64,000 nt of DNA. Source: Cymbidium sinense (Eukaryota; Streptophyta; Magnoliopsida; Asparagales; Orchidaceae). Position numbers and translations under genes: made by a program. Each line of letters begins with the position of its first letter. Positions within the stretch are counted from its first letter, which is position 1. The notes beneath the pieces are model-generated. The model was not told the DNA's origin, did no database searches, and was given only the letters and a program-made list of their open reading frames with translations. Positions 1 through 10,560 of the stretch are shown one piece after another. Location of the stretch: NCBI GenBank assembly GCA_021442155.1, contig CM038222.1, forward strand, positions 109,247,121-109,311,120. The letters run 5' to 3'.

Positions 1-1020
1 TATTTTTTGGCCTGTTTAGAGAGGATATCTTTAATAGATTCCATTACAGTTTATTTAGAGCTTGAATGTTAGTTTTTTTGAGCAGTTCTGTAGGTGTACT
101 TTCTGTACTCTCTTGAGAGTGCAGATTGTTACCTCAATTTTTTTTCACTTTTTCTAGCTTGTTTGGAGAGAATATATTTATTACATACCATTTGAAGTAA
201 TTTGGAGGTTGATGGGTAGCTTTTTTGAGTTGTTTTGCATATGTACTCTTTATACTCTCATGAGAATATATATTATTTCCCCAATTTTTCTATATTTTTT
301 GGCTTGTTTAGAGAGGATATCTTTAATATATTCCATTACAATTTGTTTGGAGTTTGAATGTTAGTTTTTTTTGAGCAGTTTTGCAGGTGTACTCTCTGTA
401 CTTTCTTGAGAGTACAGAATGTTACCTCAATTTTCTTCACTTTTTCTGGCTTGTTTGGAGAGAATATATTTATTACATGCCATTTGAAGCAATCTGGAGG
501 TTGATGGGTAGCTTTTTTGAGCTATTTTACATCTGTACTCTCTGTACTCTCATGAGAGTACATATTATTTTTCCAATTTTTTCATGTTTTTTGGCCTGTT
601 TAGAGAGGATATCTTTAATAGATTCCATTACAGTTTGTTTGGAGCTTGAATGTTAGTTTTTTGAGCAGTTCTATAGGTGTACTCTCTGTACTCTCCTGAT
701 AGTACAAACTATTACCTCAATTTTTTTTTCACTTTTTCTGGCTTGTTTGGAGAGAATATGTTTATTACATATCATTTGAAGTAATTTGGAGGCTAATGGG
801 TAGCTTTTTTGAGCTATTTTGCATCTGTACTATTTGTAGTCTCATGAGAGTACAAATTATTTCCCTAATTTTTTCTAGCTTTTTTGGTCTGTTTGGAAAT
901 AATAAGTTTAATAGATTCTATTACAGGTTATTTGGAGCCTGAATATTAGCCTTTTTGAGCAGTTTTGCAGGTGTACTCTCTGTACTCTCGTGAGAGTACA
1001 GACTATTTTCTCTTTTTTTC
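1..1020. repeat. Satellite array A (reversed orientation), cut by window start
   Basis: About seven monomers of roughly 145-150 bp, recognisable by the motif of paired TGTACTCTC and GAGAGTACA arms near positions 105, 255, 400, 550, 690, 840 and 985. Monomers alternate between two types: one with CATG at the palindrome centre and one with a TTG or CTG centre, giving a dimer of about 300 bp. The array is the reverse complement of array A' (10561-13480). Between the palindromes lie a purine-poor stretch and the conserved block around GCTTGTTTGGAGAG. Reading frames across it are by-products of the repeat. Confidence 0.9.
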
Positions 1021-1370
1021 CCAGATTTTCTCATTTTCTATTTTATTTGACACAGATTGTAATTTGAAATAAAATAAATTTTAGATACTACAACTATATT
1101 TGAAGTTTCAATAAATAATACATAAATTATCTGTATAAAATAATAATATATAGCACTGATCGAAGGTAGAATAGTTATTTTTACAAAAATTTTATTAAAA
1201 ATATTTTGAGTATTTACAAAACTATGCTTTGTTTGTAAAAATAGCAATAAATGATATAGTAAAGATAAACTAATTAATTGTATTTTTAAATATAAAATAT
1301 CAAATTTAAGATGAAAATATTTAAACGTAATTGTGGATACATTTTTTGGGCTTTATAAAATACGAGTGTG
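1021..1370. repeat. Left arm of a 350-bp inverted repeat
   Basis: This AT-rich stretch is the reverse complement of 10211-10560, about 93 percent identical by eye, with a few one-base indels. Homology runs from the edge of array A to a motif near 1350-1370 (GGCTTTATAAAATAC then GTGTG) and stops there. Together with arrays A and A' the inverted repeat is at least 1.37 kb long on this side and brackets the transposase unit. It could be the inner part of long terminal inverted repeats of a large MULE, or the facing ends of two opposed elements. Confidence 0.85.
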
Positions 1371-1690
1371 ATAAGAGCAGTACCATTTAGTCAAAATAGT
1401 TCGGATCCAAACTTACAATCATTCCAATCATGTCTTATAAATATCGTGCGTGTTAAGTGCAATTCCATTTACTCCTACTAATTCGAATGAGAGCAGAAAA
1501 CCATGCTTTATTTTATTTTTGTTTTCAATTTTTATATTTTAACAGAAAAATAGTTTAAGAGCATTACTATATACTGAATCTCAATGTTACACTCCAATAT
1601 ATTTTTATATTTTATTAAATATTATTTATTATTTTGCTCAGAGAGCTAACATTAAATTGAAAGTTCTCCACCAATTCTTTCATTCAAATT
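1371..1690. other. Spacer left of array B; possible left terminus of transposase element
   Basis: No gene is visible in this AT-rich spacer. Around 1556-1620 the sequence contains ACACTCCAATATA followed by a T/A-rich run. This weakly resembles the reverse complement of the right-end module near 10140-10180, where CTGTCCAATATA occurs, so it may be a decayed terminal inverted repeat. The match is short and I could not identify a target-site duplication. Confidence 0.3.
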
Positions 1691-2950
1691 GGGCAGTTCC
1701 AATGCACCTTTCCATGCGTACTCTCTGTACTCTCTAGAGAGTACACCCCATTTTCTCCATTTCCGCCAGTTCTTTGGCCCTATTTGCAGATAAAATAGTT
1801 TGTAGATGCAAAGGCAAGCTACTTGGAGGTTCTTTTGTTGATTTTAGGGGTTGTTTAGCATTGTACTCCTCTCCAGTACACCCATTTTCCCATTTCGGTA
1901 GTTCTTTGGTCCTGTTTGCAGATAAAATAGTTTGTACGTGCAAATGCAAGCTATTTGGAGGTTATTTTACTGATTTTAGGGGCTGTTTAGCACATATACT
2001 CTTTGTACTCTCTAGAGAGTACACCCCATTTTTCCCATTTCTGGTAGTTCTTTGGTCCTGTTTGTAGATAAAATAGGCTGTACATGCAAATGCAAGCTTT
2101 TTGGAGGTTCCTTTGCTGATTTTAGGGGATGTTTACCATGTGTACTCTCTGTACTCTCTAGAGAGTACACCCCATTTTCTCCATTTTTGCTAGTTCTTTG
2201 GCCCTGTTTGCAGATAAAATAGTTTGTATATGCAAATGCAAGCTGTTTGGAGGTTCCTTTGCCAATTTTAGGGGCTGTTTAGCTTGTGTACTCTCTGTAT
2301 TCTCCAGAGAGTACACCCCATTTTCCCCATTTCTAGTAGTTCTTTGGCCTTGTTTGCAGATAAAATAGTTTGTAGATGCAAATGCAAGTTGTTTGGAGGA
2401 TCTTTTGCTAATTTTAGGGGCTGTTTAGCATGTATACTCTTTGTACTCTCTAGAGTGTGCACCCTATTTTTCCCATTTCTGGTAGTTCTTTGGCCCTGTT
2501 TGTAGATAAAATAGTTTGTACATGCAAATACAAGCTATTTGGATGGTCCTTGCCAATTTTAGGGGCTGTTTAACATGTGTACTCTCTGTACTCTCCAGAG
2601 AGTACACCCCATTTTCCCCATTTCTGGCAGTTCTTTGGCCCTGTTTGTAGATAAAGTAGTTCGTAGATATAAATGCAAGCTGTTTGGAGGTTCTTTTATC
2701 AATTATAGGGGCTGTTTAACACGTGTACTCTCTGTACTCTCCAGAGAGTACACCCCATTTTCCTCATTTTTGTTAGTTCTTTGGCCCTATTTACAGATAA
2801 AATAGTTTGTACATGCAAATGCAAGCTGTTTGGAGTTTCTTTTGCCGATTTTAGGGGCTATTTAGTACGTGTACTCTCTGTACTCTCTAGAGAGTACACT
2901 CCATTCCCCCCTTTATGTCAAATGATCTACCCTATTTGTAGATAAAAAAA
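1690..2950. repeat. Satellite array B (reversed orientation)
   Basis: Nine monomers of about 144 bp have palindromes near 1731, 1871 (damaged), 2010, 2150, 2297, 2440, 2585, 2730 and 2875. Each carries two TGTACTCTC arms followed by GAGAGTACA, with TA or CA at the palindrome centre (TCTAGA in many). The monomer body, for example around GCAAGCTGTTTGGAGG and TTTTAGGGGCTGTTTAGC, is the reverse complement of the array C body at perhaps 65-70 percent identity. B therefore points away from the transposase gene, opposite to C. Confidence 0.9.
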
Positions 2951-3549
2951 TGTAGAAGATGCAAATACAAGGTGTTTGGAGGTTGTTTCACATGTTTGAA
3001 GATAAAATGTTCAATAAAATTTGGTTATAGAACGCAGAATCCGTTGATGGGAAGTTTCAGTGGTTTATACTATAGAATATCACCACCACATTAAAAATAA
3101 ATCCAGCCTATGTCGAAGTACAAAGAATAGTCACTAAGTACAACATACTATCTACTAATTGACATATTTTTAGTCAAATCGACATTAAATTATGTATAGT
3201 TGAAGAACACACAACTAAATGATATAAAGCTTTAAAATGTTTCCCTGTAATGATATCCATCATCAGCTTAGTGTACCCTTCTGCCAACTGATTGATTATT
3301 GAGCTTGAGTTAAATTCCTAGAATAGAACATCGTATTAGTTAATGATATCTAATTGCATGGCTGATGGGTTTTCCATGCATACCTCTGAAAAGCACTCAA
3401 GCATAATAGAAAAAGGTGCTGCAATGGGTGACTCTACATGTTCTCCATCCTTCTTAGATTATTCTTTGGCCTCTGTAATAATAAAGATAGGATGGTTTAA
3501 AGTTTAAAAGTAATATTTAAATACTATAACTTCAGAGGCAAATATAAAA
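2951..3549. other. Spacer between array B and transposase remnant
   Basis: This is AT-rich sequence with no recognisable coding homology. The first 60 bases are a degraded end of array B (the TGCAAATACAAG and TTTGGAGG fragments). The rest is probably the 3' flank of the transposase gene, which ends at 3550 on the minus strand. Confidence 0.5.
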
Positions 3550-5690
3550 TTACTCTTGGCTTTCTTGGTTCTCCTCCCAATATCCCTTAAGCCTTGCATT
3601 TGAAACACCCTTTGGCCGCTGCTTAACTAGATCCTTTAAAATGTCATTTCCTTTATCTGTTGTGGTTGACTTCTTCTTCTTAGCTGTTCTATCAGCTGGA
3701 GGTGAATTCCCACGTAATATAGAATTAATATTATCAGATAGTTTTTTAAAGGATCCAAGCATATACTCCTCAGCTATCTTATTACCCTGTGCCCTGGTGC
3801 TTATTTGATATGCATATCGACTGATGTGGTTCTAAAAAATAATGTCAGTTTCATTTCCATCATTGCCTTGCACATCTTTTAAGTTCTTGTAAGCACTATT
3901 AAAGTAGATATCCCTCTTTGCTCTGGTTGACCATCGCATGAGAAGATACTTATCCGGAATGCGGACAATATCTTCTTGACTAAGAACTCGAATGTAGTTG
4001 GTACAAAGTAATCCCATCATTTCAAATTTTTTACAACTACAAGTTATATTTAGGCATGTCTCATCGAAATGGACAGTCCATGGTTTGGAAGCATATTTAT
4101 TCTCTAAGTTTCTCACCAAATACTCCATGGGATTATCATCTGACACATTTGCTGCTAATCCTCCAACTCCATACAAAAATTCTTTCTCAAATATTGTATA
4201 AAGCTTTCTTGTGTAAAACGTAGCAGCTTGTTTCAGAATTATACTGGTCTTAACAACAGGAATAATTGCTGACTGGCTGCACTTGAAATCTTCATCATGT
4301 TCATTCCGGTGCCATGTGTCCATAACCTACACTAATCCCAAGAAACAATCTATGATTGAACTTGTTGGTTTATAGATTCCATGACATACATTATTCATGG
4401 ACTCACTATGTTGCGTTGACAAGATTCCCATACATAATGAGTCTTTATAGAATCTGGTGGACCACTTGCATCTAATTTTATAAAGCTCAGACAGTCAAGT
4501 ATGATCATGCAAATTGCCTTCATCTAGCATGGTAGACCAAGCTTGCTCAAACTCTTCCTGTGAGTCACACTTGCTCATGCATGTATAGAATAGACTTTGT
4601 ACTATCTTATTACTATTAAATCAATGTACCTTTGAAGGAGCTTTCTTCAAAATATGCCATTGGTATAACCTATGTTGAGTATGCGGTAATATAATTTTGA
4701 TAGCTCTCTCCATTGCCTAATCTTCATCAATAAATATTATTATAGGATGCCTGTCACTCATTAACTGGAGAAATTTTTGGAATAGCCATGTGAATGACTC
4801 AATTATCTCTTCTGATAGAAAGGCTACTCCAAATAAGATATTTTTCCAATGATGATTCACTCTAACAAAAGGGGCACAAATAAGATTATATTTATTGAGT
4901 CGATAGCTTATATCAAAAATTATGACATCCCCAAAATAGTCATATTCTATCCTTGACATGCCATTGCTCAAAAAAAAAAACTAACCAAGCAATCTGACTC
5001 ATCAACTTGGACATTCTATGCAAACATCCCATCCTCTGCTTGCCTTTCCTTGAATAGTTGTATTAATGCATTACTATCATTATTTACAATCCTCGATCTT
5101 CTCTCTTTTTGGATGAAATTGAAAGCATCTCTTTTTGTGAAGATAATATTCTCCCCGCCGCCAACTTCCTCACTTAGGTAACTAAACGCATTAGTTGCTC
5201 TAATTCCAGCCTCTGTCATTGTCTTCAACACAGCTGCCTTCTCATCGCTGGTGCCTCTATATGATCTGAGAAGATGTAAGTCACCCAGCTTTGCCAATGA
5301 ATGATTAGGACTTTCTATATTTTTTTAACCTTCAAATTCTCATGTAAATCAATAGAAAATCTAATCATAGCCAGACAACCACTCCTTGTATCTATTTTTT
5401 GAATTTGACTGAGCAGTTTAGATTGAAAACTTTCTTCCGACCTACTTTTGCACATAAAAAAATCCTTTGATTTCAATTTTTTGGAGTTTGGCCAATAACT
5501 AGTATGATCCTTCCTAACACTGAACCCAGTTAGATGTGCATAATAATAGTACATTGCATATGCCTCCTTTTCATTGTGAATAGTGATGCCAAGGAGTTTC
5601 TCTACATTTAGGTTGTTAGACATAACGGCTTCATCATCGCACCAGTCATTTACCTCATTCACTTGCTCAAATACAAATATGTCACATGAA
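3550..5690 (-). pseudogene. FAR1-type Mutator-like transposase, decayed
   Basis: Read 5690 to 3550, the pieces line up with the plant FAR1/FHY3 and MULE transposase order. An N-terminal FAR1 zinc-finger region (about 5623-5315) has the segments AYAMYYYYAHLTGFSVRK and RSGCLAMIR. A linker follows (5297-5020). The MULE transposase core (4971-4717) has DVIIFDISYRLNKYN and IFIDED, carrying two expected acidic residues. A SWIM finger lies at 4045-3990 (CSCKKF, then GLLCTN) and a basic C-terminus at 3762-3550. Breaks include a frameshift near 5310, TAG codons at 5016-5018 and 4717-4719, and further stops between 4700 and 4330. In the SWIM finger the usual histidine is asparagine (codon 3997-3999). 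An intact protein would bind element ends and catalyse transposition; this copy cannot. Domesticated FAR1 factors are related, but the satellite flanks argue for a transposon gene. Confidence 0.88.
3990..4045 (-). other. SWIM zinc-finger segment with a lost ligand
   Basis: The minus-strand reading gives CSC, then a spacer, then GLLCTNYIRVL. The family consensus is CxC ... CxH. The cysteine codons are at 4033-4041 and 4003-4005. The expected histidine codon (CAC or CAT) is AAC at 3997-3999, so the fourth zinc ligand is missing. This adds to the stop codons as evidence of relaxed selection. Confidence 0.8.
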
Positions 5691-8600
5691 AAATAGCTCC
5701 AAAATGAGAAAATGCCCTGTACTCTCATGAGAGTATAGAGAGCACACATGCAAATCTGCTCCCAAAACTAACCAATCAGTCTCCAAATTACTTCTAATAG
5801 AATCTATTAAACATATTCTCTCCAAATAGGCAAACAAATCTGGATAAATATAAGAAAATGAGGGTGTACTCTCATGAGAGTACAGAGAGTACACATGTAA
5901 ATCTACCCTCCAAAACCAACCCATCAGCCTCCAAATTGCTTCTAATGGAATCTAGTAAACATATCTCCCCAAACAGGCCAAAAAATCTGAAAAAAATGAG
6001 AAAATGGGGTATACTCTCATGAGAGTACAAAGAGTACAGATGCAAAACACCTACCAAAACTAACCAATCAGCCTCCAAATTACTTCTAATGGAATTTATT
6101 AAGCATATTCTCTCCAAACAGACCAAAAAAGCTGAAAACATTTAAGAAAATGGGCTGTACTCTCATGAGAGTATAGAGAGTATAGTGCAAAACACCCATA
6201 AAAACTAACCAATTAGCATCCAAATTACTTCTAATGGAATCTATTAAACATATTCTCTCCAAACAGGCCAAACAATTTGGAAAAGAATGAGAAAAAGGGG
6301 TGTACTCCCATGAGAGTACATAGAGTACACATACAAATTTGCCCCCAAAACTAACCAATCAGCCTCCAAATTGCTTCTAATAGAATCTATTAAACATATT
6401 CTCTCCAAATAGGCCAAAAAATCTAAAAAAAATTGAGAAAAAGGGGTGTACTCTCATGAGAGTACAGAGAGTACAGATGCAAAATAGCTCCCAAAATCAA
6501 CCAATCAGCCTCCAAATTGCTTCTAATGGAATCTATTAAACATATTCTCTCCAAACAGGCCAAAAAATTTGGATAAATATGAAAAAAATGGGGTGTACTC
6601 TCATGAGAGTACAGAGAGTACGCATGCAAATTTGCCCCCAAAACTAACCAATCAGCCTCCAAATTGCTGCTAATGGAATCTAGTAAATATATTCTCTCCA
6701 AACAAGCCAAAAAATTTGGAAAAAAAAAGAGAAAATGGGATGTACTCTCATGAGAGTACATAGAGTATAAATGTAAAATACCCCCCAAAACTAATGAATC
6801 AACCTCCAAATTGCCTCTAATGAAATATATTAAACATATTCTCTCCCAACAGGCTAAAAAAGCTAAAAACATTTGAGAAAATGGGTTATACTATCATGAG
6901 AGTACATAGAGTATATATGCAAAATATCCCTAAAAATCAACCAATCAGCCTCCAAATTACTTCTAATGAAATTTATTAAAAATGTTCTCTCCAAACAGGC
7001 TAAAAATCTAAAAAAAAATGAGAAAAAGGGGTATGCTCTCATGAGAGTACAGAGAGTACACATGCAAATCTTCCCTCAAAACCAACTAATCAGCCTCCAA
7101 ATTTCTTCTAATAGAATCTATTAAACATATTCTCTCCAAACAGGCCAAAAAATCTTGAAAAAAATGAGAAAAAGTGTGTACTCTCATGAGAGTACAGAGA
7201 GTATAGACATAAATTGGCCTGAAAAATCGACCAATCAGCCTTCAAATTGCTTATAACGGAACCTATTAAACATATTCTCTCCAAAGAGGTCAAAAAATTT
7301 GAAAAAGAATGAGAAAAAGGGGTGTACTCTCATGAGAGTATAGAGAGTATAGATGCAAAACACTCACCAAAACCAAACAATCAATCTCCAAATTACTTCT
7401 AATAGAATCTATTAAACATATTCTCTCCAAACAAGCCAAAAAAGATAAAAAAATTTGAGAAAATAGGCTGTACTCTCATGAGAGTACATGGAGTACAAAT
7501 GCAAAACACCCATAAAAACCAATCAATCAACCTCAAAATTACTTCTAATGGAATCTATTAAAAATATTCTCTCCAAACAGGCCAAAAAATCTAGAAAAAA
7601 ATGAGAAAAAGGGGTGTACTCTCATGAGAGTACAGAGAGGACAAATACAAATCTGCCCCAAAACCAACTAATCAGCCTCCAAATTGCTTCTAATGGAATC
7701 TATTTAGTATACTATCTCCAAACATGCCAAAAAATCTCAAAAAAAAAAAAAGAGAAAAGGAGTGTACTCTCATGAGAGTACATAGAGTACATATACAAAA
7801 CAGCCCCCAAAACCAACCAATCAGCCTCAAAATTTTTTCTAATGGAATCTATTAAACATATTCACTCCGAACAGGCTAAAAAATCTAGAAAAGAATAAGA
7901 ATAAAGGGTGTACTCTCATGAGAGTACATAGAGTACACATACAAATCTGCCCCCAAAACTAACCAATCAGCCTCTAAATTGTTTCTAATGGAATCTATAA
8001 AACATATTCTCTCCAAACAAGCCAAAAATCTAGAAAAAATGAGAAAAAAGGGTGTACTCTCATGAGAGTACAGAGAGTACAGATGCAAAATAGCCTCCAA
8101 AACCATCTAATCAGCCTCCAAATTGCTTATAATGGAATCTATTAAACATATTCTCTCCAAATAGATCAAAAAATTTGGATAAATATGAGAAACTGTGGTG
8201 TACTCTCATGAGAGTACAAAGAGTATACATGCAAATCTATCACCAAAATCAACCAATCAACCTCGAAATTATTTCTAATTGAATCTAGTAAACATATTCT
8301 CTCTAAATAGGTCAAATTTTTTGGAAAATAAATGAAAAAATGGAGTGTACTCTCATGAGAGTACAGATAGTACATATGCAAAACACCCACCAAAACTAAC
8401 TAATCAACTTCCAAATTGCTTCTGATGGAATTTATTAAATATATTCTCTCTAAACAGACCAAAAAATCTGGAAAAAAATGAGAAAAAGGGGTGCACTCTC
8501 ATGAGAGTACAGAGAGTACATATGCAAATTTACTCTCAAAACTAACCAATCAGTCTCCAAATTGCTTCTAATGGAATGTATTAAATATATTCTCTACAAA

Positions 8601-9720
8601 TAGGCCAAAAAATCTAGAAAAAAATGAGAAAAAGGGGTGCACTCTCATGAGAGTACAGATAGTACACATGTAAATCTGCCCCAAAACTAACTAATTAGCC
8701 TCCAAATTGCTTCTAATGGAATGTAATAAACATATTCTCTCCAAATAAGCCAAAAATCTAGAAAAGAATGGGAAAAAGGGGTGTACTCTCATGAGAGTAC
8801 AGAGAGTACACATGCAAATCTATCCCTAAAACTAATCAATCAGCCTCCAAATTACTTCTAATGGAATCTATTAAACATATTCTCTCCAAACAGGCCAAAA
8901 AATCTAGAAAAATGAGAAAAAGGGGTGTACTCTCATGAGAGTAGAGAGAGTACATATATAAAATAGCCCCCAAAATCTACTACTCAGCCTCCAAATTACT
9001 TTTAATAGAATCTATTAAACATATTCTCTCCAAACAGGCCCAAAAATTTGGATAAATATGAGAAAATGGGGTGTACTCTCATGAGAGTACAAAGAGTACA
9101 CATGCAAATCTGCCCCCAAAACCAACCAATCAACCTTCAAATTGCTTCTAATGGAATCTAGTAAATATATTCTCTCCAAACAGGCTAAAATATTTGGAAA
9201 AAAATGGGGTATACTCTCATGAGAGTACAGAGAGTACAAATGTAAAATACCTCCCAAAACTAATCAATCATCCACCAAATTACTTCTAATGGAATCTATT
9301 AAACATATTCTCTCCAAACAGGCCCAACAAGCTAAATGTTTTTGAAAAAATGGGCTGTACTCTCATGAGAGTGCAGAGAGTACATATACAAAATACCCCT
9401 AAAAATCAACCAATCAACCATGAAATTGCTTCTAATGGAATCTATTAAACATATTCTCTCCAAAAAGGCCAAAAAATCTAACAAATATTGAGAAAATAAT
9501 GTGTACTCTCGTGAGAGTACAAAGAGTACACATATAAATCTACCTTAAAAACTAACCAATCAGCCTCCAAACAACTTGTAATGCCATATACTAAACATAT
9601 TATATCCAAATAGGGTCACAAATCTGGAAAAAAAAGATAAAATGGGCTGTACTCTCATGAGAGTATAGAGAGTACACTTGCAAAGTAGTTCCTAAAATAA
9701 GCAAAGTCCTCTTGTAAAGA
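5690..9720. repeat. Satellite array C (forward), about 28 monomers
   Basis: Palindromes recur from about 5725 to 9650 at a mean spacing near 145 bp. The central CATGAG is kept in almost every unit. Each monomer reads: 20-bp palindrome, then another GAGAGTACA, a short variable part (often GCAAATCTGCCCCC or GCAAAACACCC), CCAATCAGCCTCCAAATTGC, AATGGAATCTATTAAACATA, CTCTCCAAACAGGCC and an A-rich tail. A-rich tails and the eight bases after the motif vary most; the palindrome varies least. Minus-strand reading frames here (motifs such as VYSLYSHEST) are repeat translations that shift frame each unit because 145 is not a multiple of three. Confidence 0.95.
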
Positions 9721-10210
9721 ACTCCTAAGAGTATTGAAAATATACATTAAATAAAAGAATTTCAAAGAATATCACTAATAAACCCCAAAAATACTATACA
9801 TATAAAAATGTTCTGAAAATTTATCGATGTATTTTTATTTAAAACATCATTCGCTAAATTGGTCGTAATATCATCAAGGCCACAATTTCCAAATTTGTTC
9901 TCCATCTTCACGGTTCTTTCGAAAAAGGAAATGAGATTTTTTGTTTCTCTCTCTAAGCTCGGTTTGTCTGAAAAAAATATATTATGCCCTAAATCTATTT
10001 ATATATTTCTTTTAAATTTCTCCCGTGCATTCGAATGTCGTTTCTCCTATTGTTTAAACGGGCCAGGCCAGGTCGGGCCCAGGGTAATGTAAACAATATC
10101 GTTAAGCGCCATCAACTTACAACACTGTTATGTAAAAAATGTCATATTTTTATATTGGACAGGTGTTGCGTAGCGATTGGAGTCCGGACATAAAGCTACG
10201 TCCGGACTCC
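9721..10210. other. Right-end module of the transposase unit
   Basis: This stretch follows array C and is homologous to 20951-21412, which follows array D. Shared blocks include TTTCTCCT near 10040, a GC-richer segment, CGTTAAG near 10102 versus 21314, and a nearly identical stretch from about 10155 to 10223 (TATTGGAC then GGTGTTGCGTAGCGATTGGA). Similarity ends just after CACGTAATATTTT. No gene is seen. I take it as the subterminal and terminal part of the element. Confidence 0.65.
10179..10210. repeat. Perfect 11-bp inverted repeat (hairpin) at element end
   Basis: Arms GGAGTCCGGAC (10179-10189) and GTCCGGACTCC (10200-10210) are perfectly complementary around a 10-base loop. Each arm contains the self-complementary octamer GTCCGGAC. 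In the second right-end module (21367-21395) the same place reads TCCTACGTAAAGCTACGTCTGGA, so the hairpin has decayed there. Its terminal position suggests a structural or protein-binding role at the transposon end. Confidence 0.8.
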
Positions 10211-10560
10211 ACACGTAATATTTTATAAAGGCCAAAAAATGTATCCACAATTGCGTTTACATAATTTCATCTTAAATTTAATATTTATATTTAAAATTAA
10301 ATTAATTAGTTTATCTTTACTATATCATTTATTGCTATTTTTACAAATAAAGCATAGTTTTGTAAATACTCAAAATATTTTTAATAAAATTTTTTGTAAA
10401 AATAACCATTTTACCTTCGATCAGTGCTATATATCATTATTTTATATAGATAATTTATGTATTATTTATTGAAACTTCAAATACAGTTGTAGTTTCTAAA
10501 ATTTATTTTATTTTAAATTACAATTAGTGTCAAATAAAATAGAAAATGAGAAAATCTAGG
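10211..10560. repeat. Right arm of the 350-bp inverted repeat
   Basis: This is the reverse complement of 1021-1370 (about 93 percent identity by eye). It starts with CACGTAATATTTTATAAAGG, directly abutting the hairpin, and runs into array A'. The two arms enclose 8.8 kb that contains arrays B and C and the transposase. Confidence 0.85.

Noticed and set aside
5682..9257. Many minus-strand reading frames of 60-149 codons in arrays C and D (for example 6423-6872 and 17843-18154)
   Set aside because: They are translations of the satellite (recurring VYSLYSHEST and RSNLEADWLVL segments); the 145-bp period shifts frame each unit and there is no homology or codon structure.
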